The notes under the pieces: generated by a model
What the model saw: the letters and a program-made list of their open reading frames with translations, nothing else
The model's database searches: none
What the model was told of the DNA's origin: nothing
Assembly: GCA_021298815.1 (NCBI GenBank)
Contig: JAJTHE010000137.1
Location: forward strand, 1 to 52,340
Direction: 5' to 3'
DNA: 52,340 bases
Source: Betaproteobacteria bacterium
GTDB lineage: Bacteria; Pseudomonadota; Gammaproteobacteria; Burkholderiales; CAIKXV01
In this document: in pieces, positions 41,968-51,663 of the stretch
Layout of the letters: each line of letters starts with the position of its first letter
Position numbering within the stretch: the first letter of the stretch is position 1
Translations under genes and position numbers: made by a program

Positions 41968-43176
41968 ATGATGGCTGTTTCTTTTCGTCCTGACGTGATC
42001 GTCGTCGGGGCCGGACTGATCGGCGCGGCCGCCGTGGTCGGGCTGGCAGACGCCGGGTTGCGGATCGCCTGGGTGGCCCCGCCGGGGCCGGATGCGGACC
42101 CCGCCGCCGCATCGGCCAGCCCCGCGGCCGGCCCTGCCGGATGGGACAGCCGGGTGTACGCAGTCAGCCCGGGCAGCATCGCCTGGCTGTCGGCCATCGG
42201 CGCCTGGCAGGGCATCGACGCCGGCCGTACCTGCGACGTGTCCGCGATGCAGGTGAGCGGCGACGATGGCGAATCCCGGATCGGCTTCGATACGCGCGAC
42301 GCGCGCCAGCCCAGGCTGGCTGCGATCTGCGAATCGTCCAACCTCGCAGGCGGGCTGGAACGCGCCGTGGCGGCGCGCGGCGAGGCGATCACCCGGCTCG
42401 CCGATGCGGTGGTCGACCTGCGGGTCGGCGAGCGCACCGCCGCCGTGGGACTCGCGGGCGGCTCGACGCTGCGCGCGCCGCTGGTGGTCGCCGCGGACGG
42501 CGCCGGGTCCATGATCCGGGAACGGGCCGGCATCGCGGTGGAGCGGCACGACTACGGACACGTGGCCGTGGTGGCGAACTTCCGCGGCAGCCGGCCGCAC
42601 CACTGCGTCGCCCGCCAGTGGTTCTTCGGCGATGCGGTGTTGGCCCTGCTGCCGCTGCCCGGCGACCTGCGCTCGATGGTCTGGTCCTGTGCGGACGACC
42701 ATGCGGCCTGGCTGCTTGGCCTCGCCCCCGAGGCGCTGGCCGCGGAGGTGGCCCGGGTGAGCGGCGGCGAGGCGGGCGACCTGCAGACGGTAACCGCCGC
42801 CCGTAACTTCCCGCTGCGCCTGCAACGGGTGGCGCAGCTGGTCGCGCCGCGCGTGGCGCTGGTCGGCGATGCGGCGCATTGTGTCCATCCGCTGGCCGGG
42901 CAGGGCATGAACCTCGGCTTCGGCGACTGCCGGGAACTGTCCGCCGTGCTCGCCGCGCGCGGCCCGCAGCCCGACCCGGGCGACCTCGGGCTGCTGCGCC
43001 GCTACCAGCGCGCACGGGCCGAGCCGATCGCCGCGATGCGGCTGGCCACCGATGGCCTGTTCCGGCTGTTCTCGTCCGGCCTGCCGGGGGTGTCGCGCCT
43101 GCGCAACCTGGGGCTCGGCTGGGTCGACCGTGCCCCGCTGCTCAAGCGGGAGCTGATAGCGGCCGCTATAGCCTGA
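41968..43176 (+). CDS. UbiH/UbiF-family FAD-dependent hydroxylase
   Basis: A flavin monooxygenase of about 400 residues from ubiquinone biosynthesis. It has the N-terminal FAD motif DVIVVGAGLIGAA, the DG motif VVAADGAGSMIRERAG and the second FAD motif GDAAHCVHPLAGQGMNLGFGD. Which ring position it hydroxylates (UbiH, UbiF, UbiI, UbiM) cannot be decided. ATGs at 41956, 41968 and 41971 are in frame; GGAAGG at 41958 suits 41968 or 41971. About 180 bp without a gene separate it from dsbC. Confidence 0.88.
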   Translation: MMAVSFRPDVIVVGAGLIGAAAVVGLADAGLRIAWVAPPGPDADPAAASASPAAGPAGWDSRVYAVSPGSIAWLSAIGAWQGIDAGRTCDVSAMQVSGDDGESRIGFDTRDARQPRLAAICESSNLAGGLERAVAARGEAITRLADAVVDLRVGERTAAVGLAGGSTLRAPLVVAADGAGSMIRERAGIAVERHDYGHVAVVANFRGSRPHHCVARQWFFGDAVLALLPLPGDLRSMVWSCADDHAAWLLGLAPEALAAEVARVSGGEAGDLQTVTAARNFPLRLQRVAQLVAPRVALVGDAAHCVHPLAGQGMNLGFGDCRELSAVLAARGPQPDPGDLGLLRRYQRARAEPIAAMRLATDGLFRLFSSGLPGVSRLRNLGLGWVDRAPLLKRELIAAAIA

Positions 43177-43356
43177 CCTCCCGTGCGGCGCGCCGGCGGC
43201 GATCCGGCCGCGGCGTCCGCCGCGCGGTTCCCGCCCGTGCCGTTCGCACATGCGGGCCTGCCGCGCGTCGGCCGGCCGGCATCGCGGTGCCGGGCGCGTG
43301 CGACGATCCCGGCTCCCGGGCTTTCCCCCAGTATCGGCACCTACGGACTTCCACAG

Positions 43357-44112
43357 ATGACCCTCCTTCGAACCGGTCGATGGCTCGCCACCGGCCTCCT
43401 CGTGCTGCTCGCCGGCCTGCCGCTGGGTGCCGCCGCCCAGGAACAGCTGATCCGCAAGGCCGTGGCCGAGAAGTTCCCGAACGCGAAGGTCGAAAGCGTC
43501 ACCAGGACCCAGTTCCCGGGACTGCTCGAGATGGTCGTCGACGGTACCGTGTTCTATACCGACGAGAAGTTCAGCTTCGTGGTCGATGGCAGCCTGATCG
43601 AGACGAAAACATGGAGCAACATCACCCAGGCGCGGCGCGATGCGATCGAGGCGAAGCTGCAGGGCCCGATCGCCTTCCGCGACCTGCCGCTGGCGCAGGC
43701 GGTGAAGACCGTCAAGGGCAACGGCCGGCGCGTGATCGCGACCTTCGAGGACCCGAACTGCGGGTTCTGCCGCCAGTTCCACGGCCAGCTCGCGAAGCTG
43801 AACGACGTGACGATCTACACCTTCCTTTACCCGATCATCGCACCGCCCGATTCGGTGGAGAAATCTCGCGCCGTCTGGTGCGCGAAGGATCGTGCGCGCG
43901 CCTGGGACGAGGTGATGACCACCGGCAAGATCGCGCCCGCGGCGGCCAACTGCAAGGCGCCGATCGACGAGGTGCTGAAGCTCGGGCAGAAGTTCAACGT
44001 GAAGTCGACGCCGACGATCTTCCTGTCCGATGGCACCCGCCTGCGCGGCGCGCTGCCAGTGGAGCAACTCGAGCAGGCGATCGCGACCGCGGCGAAGAGC
44101 CCGCGCAAGTAG
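43357..44112 (+). CDS. dsbC: thiol:disulfide interchange protein DsbC
   Basis: A 251-residue periplasmic disulfide isomerase. The signal peptide is WLATGLLVLLAGLPLGAAA. The N-terminal dimerisation domain (FPGLLEMVVDGTVFYTDE) is followed by a thioredoxin fold with active site CGFC at residues 135-138 and the cis-Pro loop KSTPTIFL. A second Cys pair (AVWCAKD, AANCKAP) is present as in E. coli DsbC. The ATG at 43357 directly precedes the signal peptide; the frame is open further upstream. Confidence 0.95.
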   Translation: MTLLRTGRWLATGLLVLLAGLPLGAAAQEQLIRKAVAEKFPNAKVESVTRTQFPGLLEMVVDGTVFYTDEKFSFVVDGSLIETKTWSNITQARRDAIEAKLQGPIAFRDLPLAQAVKTVKGNGRRVIATFEDPNCGFCRQFHGQLAKLNDVTIYTFLYPIIAPPDSVEKSRAVWCAKDRARAWDEVMTTGKIAPAAANCKAPIDEVLKLGQKFNVKSTPTIFLSDGTRLRGALPVEQLEQAIATAAKSPRK

Positions 44113-44140
44113 GCACGGCGATGGTGCGTGCCCCCGGCCA

Positions 44141-44872
44141 GTGGCAGCGCTGACCCGGCCGGCGGGCACCGTCCACCTGCCGGGCAGCAGCGGGTCCTGG
44201 ACGGCCTCGGACCGCCGGCTGGCGCTGTTCGTCGCCCTCTCGCTGCTGCTGCACCTGCTGCTCGGCCTCGACTGGGGCGTCGACAGCGGGCGCCAGTCGG
44301 CGCAGGCACCGCTCGCCCTGACCGCGCGACTCGCGCCGGCGGCCGATCCGCTGGTCGAGGGCGTGCTGGCGCTGGCCGAAGCGCGCGACGCCCCGCCCGT
44401 GGTGCCGGCCGAAGGGGCATCCGGCGATGCGGCCGCGCCTGCGCCGCAGCCCGTGGTGGAGCCCGTGCCGGTACCGCCTGCGCGCGAGCGGACCGAACCG
44501 GCCGCGGAGACGCCGGTAGCTGCGCCGCGGCCGGGCGCCGAGCGGGACGGCGCGCCGGAGCTCAACTGGTTCGCCGGGCGCGACCTGGACGTGCTGCCGA
44601 TGCCGCTCGGTGCGATCGAGCCGTTGTTCCCGCTCAACGCACAGTTGCGTGGCGTATCGGGCAAGGTGACGCTGTCGGTGTCGATCGATCCGGCCGGGCG
44701 GGTGGTCGATGTGTCGGTGGTGAGGGCCGAGCCGCCGGGCTTCTTCGAGGACGCCGCCCGCGCCGCGTTCCGCGCCGCGACCTTTTCGCCCGGCATCAAG
44801 GGCGGACGGGCCGTGCATTCGAGGATCCAGACCGTGGTGGTGTTCGAAGTGGCGTCGCTGCTGCCCCGCTGA
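44141..44872 (+). CDS. TonB-family C-terminal domain protein
   Basis: A 243-residue protein with one N-terminal membrane helix (LALFVALSLLLHLLLGLDWG), a Pro/Ala-rich linker, and a TonB-like C-terminal domain (LRGVSGKVTLSVSIDPAGRV, FFEDAARAAFRAATFSPGIK). It is smaller than the TonB at 22495 and no ExbBD genes are adjacent. GTG at 44141 is the first start that retains the helix. It may serve a dedicated outer-membrane receptor encoded elsewhere. It is followed by a 14-bp tandem repeat. Confidence 0.75.
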   Translation: MAALTRPAGTVHLPGSSGSWTASDRRLALFVALSLLLHLLLGLDWGVDSGRQSAQAPLALTARLAPAADPLVEGVLALAEARDAPPVVPAEGASGDAAAPAPQPVVEPVPVPPARERTEPAAETPVAAPRPGAERDGAPELNWFAGRDLDVLPMPLGAIEPLFPLNAQLRGVSGKVTLSVSIDPAGRVVDVSVVRAEPPGFFEDAARAAFRAATFSPGIKGGRAVHSRIQTVVVFEVASLLPR

Positions 44873-44916
44873 GGCTCCGGCCGCTGGCAGCCGGTTTCCG
44901 GGAAGCAGTTTCCCAG

Positions 44917-44986
44917 CCGCAGTGTCCTGCCCGCAGTGTGCTGCCCGCAGTGTGCTGCCCGCAGTGTGCTGCCCGCAGTGTGCTGC
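44917..44986. repeat. 14-bp tandem repeat, five copies
   Basis: Five head-to-tail copies of CCGCAGTGTGCTGC fill 44917-44986; the first has C for G at position 10 and the other four are identical. The array sits between the stop codons of the convergent TonB-like and mltA genes, ending one base before the mltA stop. It is non-coding and likely a variable-number locus. Confidence 0.95.
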
Positions 44987-44987
44987 C

Positions 44988-46328
44988 CTACGGCCGCCCT
45001 GGCTTCACCCCGCGCGGCAGCAGCATCCACATCGCTCCGAACTCGCGCATGCGGCCGGCCGATTCGCCCGCGGCGTTGCCGAAGCCCCAGAACAGGTCGG
45101 CCCGGATCGCCCCGATGATCGCGCCGCCGGTGTCCTGCGCGAAGGTCAGGCGTTCGATGGGCTTGCCGTCGAGCGGATCGACCGTCGCCAGCCAGACCGG
45201 CGCGCCCAGCATCACCGACCGGGGATCGATCGCGATGCTGCGCATCGGGGTCAGCGGCACGCCGAGCGAGCCCGGCGGGCCGACCGCCCCCGGTGCGCCA
45301 CTGGCAGTGGACGCGGCCGCGGCCGACGCCGCCAGCGGCGGCAACTCCCGAAAGAACACCCGGCTGGGGTTCGAATGCAGCAGCGGGGTCACCTTGTCCG
45401 GATTGGCGAGCGCCCAGTTACGGATGCCCTGCATCGACGCTTCCTCGAGCGTCAGTTCGCCGCGTTCGACCAGCACCCGTCCGATCGCACGGTACGGATG
45501 GCCGTTCTGGTCGGCGTATCCGATGCGCACCACGCTGCCGTCGGGCAGCTGCACCCGGCCGGATCCCTGGATCTCGAGGAAGAACGCGTCCAGCCGGTCG
45601 TCGACCCACAGCAGTTCGCGTCCCTTCAGGCTGGCCACGCCGCGATCGATCTCGCCGCGCGAGAAGTAGGGCAGCAGCCGCCGGCCTTCCAGCCGGCCGC
45701 GGATGCGCTGCCCCTTGAGCTGCGGGTAGAGCGCGGCGAGGTCCACCGTCACCAGGTCATCGGGCACGCCGTAGAGCGGATAGCGGTAGCGCGCGTCGCG
45801 GCTGCGGCTGCCGCGCAGCAGCGGTTCGTAGTAGCCGGTGATCAGGCCGCGGTCGTTCTCGGTGCCGTCGGCATCCACCGCGATGAGCCGCCACGGCACG
45901 AAGTGGCGTTCGAAGAAGGCACGTACCCGCGCCGGATCGCGCGTGTCGGCCGCCGGCATCGCCTCTGCAGCGCGGCAGGCCTCGAGCCAGGGCGCGGCGG
46001 CGCGGCGAGTGGCCAGCGCGCGGCAGCTCTCGCGCAGCGCGGGCCACGCTTCATCGATGCGGTCCGAGTACCATCCGGGCAAGGCCTTCCATGCTGCGGC
46101 CTCATGGCGCAGCGGCGAGAATGGCGCGCCGGGCTTCACGGCCGGTGCGGGGGGCTGCGGAGGGGTCGGCGTCGTCGCCGGCGTGCCGGCAGGCTGCCCG
46201 ACATCCGGCGCTACCGAGGGCACCGAAGGCACCGAAGGCGCACCGTCCGGGCGCGTCGCACAACCGGCCGCCACGAGGATCAGCGCGGCGGCCAGTGCCG
46301 CCGCCGCGGGCCGTCGCCGCTCAGTCAT
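44988..46328 (-). CDS. mltA: membrane-bound lytic murein transglycosylase A
   Basis: A 446-residue outer-membrane lipoprotein that cleaves peptidoglycan to 1,6-anhydromuropeptides. The signal AAALAAALILVAAGC ends in a lipobox. A Pro/Val/Ser-rich linker follows, then the MltA double-psi barrel (LITGYYEPLLRGSRSRDARY, AFFLEIQGSGRVQLPDG, VRIGYADQNGHPYRAIGR) and the C-terminal 3D domain with the catalytic Asp in AQDTGGAIIGAIRADLFWG. The ATG complementing 46326-46328 directly precedes the signal. It diverges from a small membrane-protein gene 18 bp away. Confidence 0.95.
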   Translation of the reverse strand: MTERRRPAAAALAAALILVAAGCATRPDGAPSVPSVPSVAPDVGQPAGTPATTPTPPQPPAPAVKPGAPFSPLRHEAAAWKALPGWYSDRIDEAWPALRESCRALATRRAAAPWLEACRAAEAMPAADTRDPARVRAFFERHFVPWRLIAVDADGTENDRGLITGYYEPLLRGSRSRDARYRYPLYGVPDDLVTVDLAALYPQLKGQRIRGRLEGRRLLPYFSRGEIDRGVASLKGRELLWVDDRLDAFFLEIQGSGRVQLPDGSVVRIGYADQNGHPYRAIGRVLVERGELTLEEASMQGIRNWALANPDKVTPLLHSNPSRVFFRELPPLAASAAAASTASGAPGAVGPPGSLGVPLTPMRSIAIDPRSVMLGAPVWLATVDPLDGKPIERLTFAQDTGGAIIGAIRADLFWGFGNAAGESAGRMREFGAMWMLLPRGVKPGRP

Positions 46329-46346
46329 CTTGTTCCGGGAACCCTG

Positions 46347-46520
46347 ATGGATGCTGGATTCGCATTCCTGCTGATGGAGGCCGCGCTGGCGCTGGCCCTG
46401 CTCGTGTTCATCGTGTGGTGGACGCTGCCGCGGAAGAAGCGCGGGAAGGGTCGCACCGCGGGCCACGGCGAGGGCCGAATCGAGGGCCGCACCGACGACC
46501 GGACGCCACCCGGTCAGTGA
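46347..46520 (+). CDS. small membrane protein, unknown function
   Basis: A 57-residue product with one helix (FLLMEAALALALLVFIVWWT) followed by a basic stretch (RKKRGKGR) and a hydrophilic tail. GGGAA lies a few bases before the ATG. It diverges from mltA with 18 bp between start codons, and its last seven bases overlap the end of apaG on the other strand. The positive-inside pattern makes a real short membrane protein plausible, but no family is recognised. Confidence 0.5.
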   Translation: MDAGFAFLLMEAALALALLVFIVWWTLPRKKRGKGRTAGHGEGRIEGRTDDRTPPGQ

Positions 46521-46891
46521 AGCACCCGCGGCACCGACAGCGTGAACTCGGGGATGTCGGCATCGAACTTCGTACCGTCCTCGGCCAGCATCTGGTAGGT
46601 GCCGCGCATCGTGCCCACCGAGGTGGCGAGCGCGGTGCCGCTGGTGTACTCGAAGCTCTGCTTCGGTTCCAGCGTCGGCTGCTCTCCGACCACGCCCGGC
46701 CCGCGCACCTCCTGCACCTGGTTGTTCGCGTCGGTGATGATCCAGTGGCGCGACAGCAGCTGTGCCGGCATGCCGCCGGTGTTGGTGATGGTGATCGTGT
46801 AGGCGAACACGAAACGCGATGCGGATTCGTTCGACTGTTCCGGGATGAACACGCTTTTCGCGGCGACCGTGATGTCGTACTTCTTCTTCAA
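46514..46891 (-). CDS. apaG: ApaG protein
   Basis: A 125-residue immunoglobulin-like domain protein: YDITVAAKSVFIPEQSNE, FVFAYTITITNTG, LLSRHWIITDANNQVQEVRG, the GPGVVGEQP loop and the ending FTLSVPRVLH. The family is linked to cobalt tolerance and Nudix/ApaH context; the biochemical role is unclear. TTG (complement of 46889-46891) behind an AGGA gives the family's normal length. An ATG at 46933 would add 14 residues and run to within 14 bp of the rpe start. Confidence 0.88.
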   Translation of the reverse strand: MKKKYDITVAAKSVFIPEQSNESASRFVFAYTITITNTGGMPAQLLSRHWIITDANNQVQEVRGPGVVGEQPTLEPKQSFEYTSGTALATSVGTMRGTYQMLAEDGTKFDADIPEFTLSVPRVLH

Positions 46892-46946
46892 GGCGATCGA
46901 TGTCCTGTCGGATAAACTATGTCGGCTGACCATCCAGGGCTGAACC

Positions 46947-47624
46947 ATGCATCTGATCGCACCGAGCATCCTGTCCGCCGACTTTGCCCGCCTGGGGGAG
47001 GAGGTGACCCATGTGCTCGCCGCCGGCGCCGACTGGATCCATTTCGACGTGATGGACAACCACTACGTCCCGAACCTGACCATCGGCCCCATGGTCTGCG
47101 AGGCAATCAGGCCCCTGACCCTGGCACCGATCGATGTGCATCTGATGGTGAGCCCGGTCGACAGGATCGTACCCGATTTCGCCAGGGCGGGCGCCAACCT
47201 GATCTCCTTCCATCCCGAGGCGTCCGACCATGTCGACCGCACGATCGACCTGATCCGCGACCACGGTTGCAAGGCCGGCCTGGTGTTCAATCCGGCCGCG
47301 TCGCTCGCCGCGCTCGAATACGTTATGCACAAGATAGACCTGGTCCTCATCATGTCGGTGAACCCCGGTTTCGGCGGCCAGGCCTTCAACCCGGCCGTGC
47401 TGCCCAAGATACGCGAGGCGCGCGAGCGCATCGCGCGCAGCGGCCGCGACATCCGGCTGGAAGTCGACGGCGGCGTGAAGGTCGACAACATCGCGCAGAT
47501 CGCGCACGCCGGCGCCGACACCTTCGTCGCCGGCTCGGCCATCTTCGGTGCCGACGACTATTCGAAGGTGATCTCGGCGATGCGCGGCGAACTTGCGGCG
47601 ACGGGAGCGGAGGCGGCACGATGA
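46947..47624 (+). CDS. rpe: ribulose-phosphate 3-epimerase
   Basis: A 225-residue TIM-barrel enzyme of the pentose phosphate and Calvin pathways. It has the start [16 protein letters not shown], the metal and catalytic segments [14 protein letters not shown] and [19 protein letters not shown], and [11 protein letters not shown] with [13 protein letters not shown]. It overlaps gph by four bases (ATGA). The order apaG/rpe/gph/trpE is typical of Betaproteobacteria. Confidence 0.97.
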   Translation: MHLIAPSILSADFARLGEEVTHVLAAGADWIHFDVMDNHYVPNLTIGPMVCEAIRPLTLAPIDVHLMVSPVDRIVPDFARAGANLISFHPEASDHVDRTIDLIRDHGCKAGLVFNPAASLAALEYVMHKIDLVLIMSVNPGFGGQAFNPAVLPKIREARERIARSGRDIRLEVDGGVKVDNIAQIAHAGADTFVAGSAIFGADDYSKVISAMRGELAATGAEAAR

Positions 47625-48292
47625 TCCATGCACGCGCGATCCTGATCGACCTCGACGGAACGCTGGTCGACAGCATCCCCGGCCTGTCCGAAGCGGCGCG
47701 CCGGATGATGGTCGAGCTCGGCCTGCCGCCGCTGCCGCAGTCGGAAGTCGAGACCTATGTCGGCAAGGGCATCGCGAAGCTGGTCGAGCGCGTGCTCACG
47801 CGCAAGGCCGACGGCAAGCCCGACCCTGCCTTGTTCGCCACCGCGATGCCGGTGTACGAGAAGCACTACTTCGACACTGTGGCCTGGAACTGCGCGCCGT
47901 ATCCGGGCGTGTTCGAAGGCCTCGACCGCATGGTCGAGCGCGGCTTCCTGCTCGGCTGCGTGACCAACAAGTCCGGCCGCTTCGCGCAAGTGCTGCTCGA
48001 GCAGCTCGACCTGCGGCGCTATTTCCCGGTGCTGGTCGCGGGCGACACGCTGCCGGTGAAGAAGCCCGACCCGGCGCCGCTGCTGCATGCGGCGAAGCTG
48101 ATCGGCGTCGAGCCGGCTCGGATGGTGATGATCGGCGACTCGGCCAACGATGCGATCGCGGCGCGGCGCGCGGGGTGTCCGGTCATCTGCGTCAGTTACG
48201 GCTACCGCGAGGGCGCCGACCTGCGCAGCATCGATGCCGATGCTATAGTGGACAGCCTGACTGAAGTGGACCGGCTGGTTCAGGGTCCCTGA
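47621..48292 (+). CDS. gph: phosphoglycolate phosphatase
   Basis: A 223-residue HAD-superfamily phosphatase. The nucleophile motif is [11 protein letters not shown], motif [12 protein letters not shown], the Lys in [12 protein letters not shown], and motif [19 protein letters not shown]. It removes phosphate from 2-phosphoglycolate. Its start overlaps the rpe stop, so translation is coupled. The 259 bp between its stop and the trpE start hold a possible leader peptide and hairpin. Confidence 0.95.
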   Translation: MIHARAILIDLDGTLVDSIPGLSEAARRMMVELGLPPLPQSEVETYVGKGIAKLVERVLTRKADGKPDPALFATAMPVYEKHYFDTVAWNCAPYPGVFEGLDRMVERGFLLGCVTNKSGRFAQVLLEQLDLRRYFPVLVAGDTLPVKKPDPAPLLHAAKLIGVEPARMVMIGDSANDAIAARRAGCPVICVSYGYREGADLRSIDADAIVDSLTEVDRLVQGP

Positions 48293-48343
48293 CGGCCGAA
48301 ACAGGGTGCCGGAGCGCCGGCGCCTGCCTTCCCGATGCTTTCC

Positions 48344-48457
48344 ATGAACCGATCCCGCCTTCCCGCTTCGACGACCGCCCGCGCGACCGCGCACGGGCGT
48401 GCCACCTCGCCCGCCGCCCCGGCCGGCGCGTGGCGCTGGCGCCGCTGCGACGATTGA
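48344..48457 (+). CDS. possible trp leader peptide
   Basis: A 37-codon open frame between gph and trpE ends [10 protein letters not shown], with two Trp codons separated by one Arg codon close to the stop. Two Trp codons in a short frame just before trpE are what an attenuation leader would show. However, no clear ribosome-binding site is seen, the peptide is longer than usual, and no U-run follows the downstream hairpin. An in-frame ATG at 48335 would give 40 residues. Confidence 0.3.
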   Translation: MNRSRLPASTTARATAHGRATSPAAPAGAWRWRRCDD

Positions 48458-48461
48458 AGGT

Positions 48462-48514
48462 GGACAGGCACCGCGTGAACGACCGCGTGCCTCGAGTTGT
48501 TCCCGACGCTGTCC
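48462..48514 (+). promoter_or_regulatory. inverted repeats in the trpE leader
   Basis: AGGCACCGCG (48466-48475) pairs with CGCGTGCCT (48484-48492) with one bulged base. GGACAG (48462-48467) pairs with CTGTCC (48509-48514) around it. The two stems share two bases, so they may compete. They begin five bases after the possible leader-peptide stop. No run of T follows, so this is not a standard terminator. Confidence 0.35.
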
Positions 48515-48551
48515 TGCGGTACGGCTGCCGAAGGCCATCATGGAGCGCACG

Positions 48552-50042
<1,491 letters not shown>

Positions 50043-50044
50043 CC

Positions 50045-50797
50045 CTACAGACTGCGCGTGCTGAAGGTGTCGCAGGCCTTCACGCTGCCGGTCTCGAAGC
50101 CGCGGGTGAACCAGCGCACGCGCTGCTCGGAGGACCCGTGCGTGAACGAGTCGGGCACGACGCGGCCCGCCGACTGCTGCTGCAGTCGGTCGTCGCCGAT
50201 CGCAGCGGCCGCGCGCAGGGCCTGCTCGATGTCGCCGCGTTCCAGGAAGGACTTCATCTCGTCGGCGTTGCGTGCCCAGACGCCGGCGAATCAGTCGGCC
50301 TGCAGTTCCAGGCGCACCGACAGCGCATTGGCGTCGCGCTCGCTCGCGCGTGAACGCACCTCCTGCACCTTTGCGGCGATGCCGAGCAGGTTCTGCACAT
50401 GGTGCCCGACCTCGTGTGCGATCACGTACGCCTGCGCGAACTCGCCCGGGGCGCCGAAGCGGGTCGCGAGCTCCCGGTTGAACGCGAGGTCGATGTACAA
50501 CCTTGTGCCGCCCGCCTTGAAGATCGCGCCCCAGGTGTCCTCGCTCTTCGCCAGCACCCGGCGCACGAAGCGGCTGGCCTGGTCGTCGACCGGCGCCGAC
50601 TACTGCGAGACCTGCGGCGCGCCCTGGCCGCCGCCGGTGAGCAGCGAGATCACGGGCGACGGGTCGGCGCCCATCAGCATCGCGACCAGCGCGATGGCAA
50701 CGGTGGACAGGCCGATCCGCCTGCCAGTGCCGCCCACGCTGCGTGCACCGCGCCGGTCCTCGACATTGCTGCTCTCGCGTTCGTCCTCGAGCCTCAC
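50045..50797 (-). pseudogene. neutral zinc metallopeptidase with two in-frame stops and a deletion
   Basis: One frame carries the whole family pattern: VRLEDERESSNVEDRRG, a membrane helix (LSTVAIALVAMLMGADP), RRVLAKSEDTWGAIFKAGGTR, YIDLAFNRELATRFGAPGE, the zinc site [36 protein letters not shown] and a normal C-terminus. It is interrupted by TAG at 50600-50602 and by TGA at 50291-50293, where the family has Cys (LQADC). At about 50500 roughly 40 residues between GGTR and YIDLAF are missing, including a Cys pair. Three lesions without any frameshift point to a recent pseudogene. Confidence 0.85.
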
Positions 50798-51083
50798 CGT
50801 GCATCCCCCCGCCTCGCCCGATCGTGGACGACCATGCCTCAAGCCCGGGGCGCCGGGGCGCGGGGAGGCGTACGCCCGCAGGCACCCGCGCGGGGCGGCA
50901 CGGCATCGAGCGTGCCCGCACGCGTGATAACCTTGTGCCATGTCGAACTTCATCAACTGCCCCGCGTCCCCGCCTGCCGCCCGATGGTGGCCAAGGTACC
51001 GCCGCGCCTAGACGCGGCCGAAGGCGAGCGAGGCCCGCATGGCTTCTTCCGGATCGCTGTGAATTCAAGGGGATAAAGCGGAC

Positions 51084-51653
51084 ATGCTGCTGATGATCGA
51101 CAACTACGATTCCTTCACCTACAACCTGGTCCAGTACTTCGGCGAACTGGAACAGCAGGTCGAGGTGTTCCGCAACGACGAGATCACGGTCGAGAAGATC
51201 GAGGCCCTGCGGCCGAAGCACCTGGTGATCTCGCCCGGGCCCTGCACGCCGAACGAAGCCGGCGTGTCGGTAGACGCCATCCGCCACTTCGCCGGGAAGA
51301 TCCCCGTGCTGGGCGTGTGCCTCGGCCACCAGTCGATCGGCCAGGCCTTCGGCGGGAAGATCGTGCATGCGAAGCAGGTGATGCACGGCAAGACCTCGGC
51401 CATAATGCACGAAGGCCTGGGCGTGTTCGAACGCCTGCCCAGCCCGTTCCTGGCCACCCGCTACCACTCGCTGGTGATCGAACGCGAGTCGCTGCCCGAC
51501 GTGCTCGAGGTCACCGCGACCAGCGAGGACGGCGAGATCATGGGCGTGCGCCATCGCACGCTGCCGGTTCAGGGCGTGCAGTTCCACCCGGAATCCATCC
51601 TCACCGAGCGTGGCCATTCGTTGCTGGCCAATTTCCTGAAGACGACGGCCTGA
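51084..51653 (+). CDS. trpG: anthranilate synthase component II (glutamine amidotransferase)
   Basis: A 189-residue class I glutamine amidotransferase that supplies ammonia to TrpE. It starts [20 protein letters not shown]. It has the oxyanion segment [12 protein letters not shown], the nucleophile Cys in [15 protein letters not shown], and the His-Glu pair in [23 protein letters not shown] precedes the ATG. The 286 bp upstream back to the pseudogene hold no recognisable gene, so a separate promoter may lie there. trpD follows after 10 bp. Confidence 0.96.
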   Translation: MLLMIDNYDSFTYNLVQYFGELEQQVEVFRNDEITVEKIEALRPKHLVISPGPCTPNEAGVSVDAIRHFAGKIPVLGVCLGHQSIGQAFGGKIVHAKQVMHGKTSAIMHEGLGVFERLPSPFLATRYHSLVIERESLPDVLEVTATSEDGEIMGVRHRTLPVQGVQFHPESILTERGHSLLANFLKTTA

Positions 51654-51663
51654 AGACGACGCG

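Noticed and set aside
50291..50293. TGA at a conserved Cys codon read as possible selenocysteine in the zinc peptidase
   Set aside because: The same frame also has a TAG at 50600 and a deletion of about 40 residues, and no selenocysteine insertion hairpin was recognised after the TGA, so gene decay is simpler.
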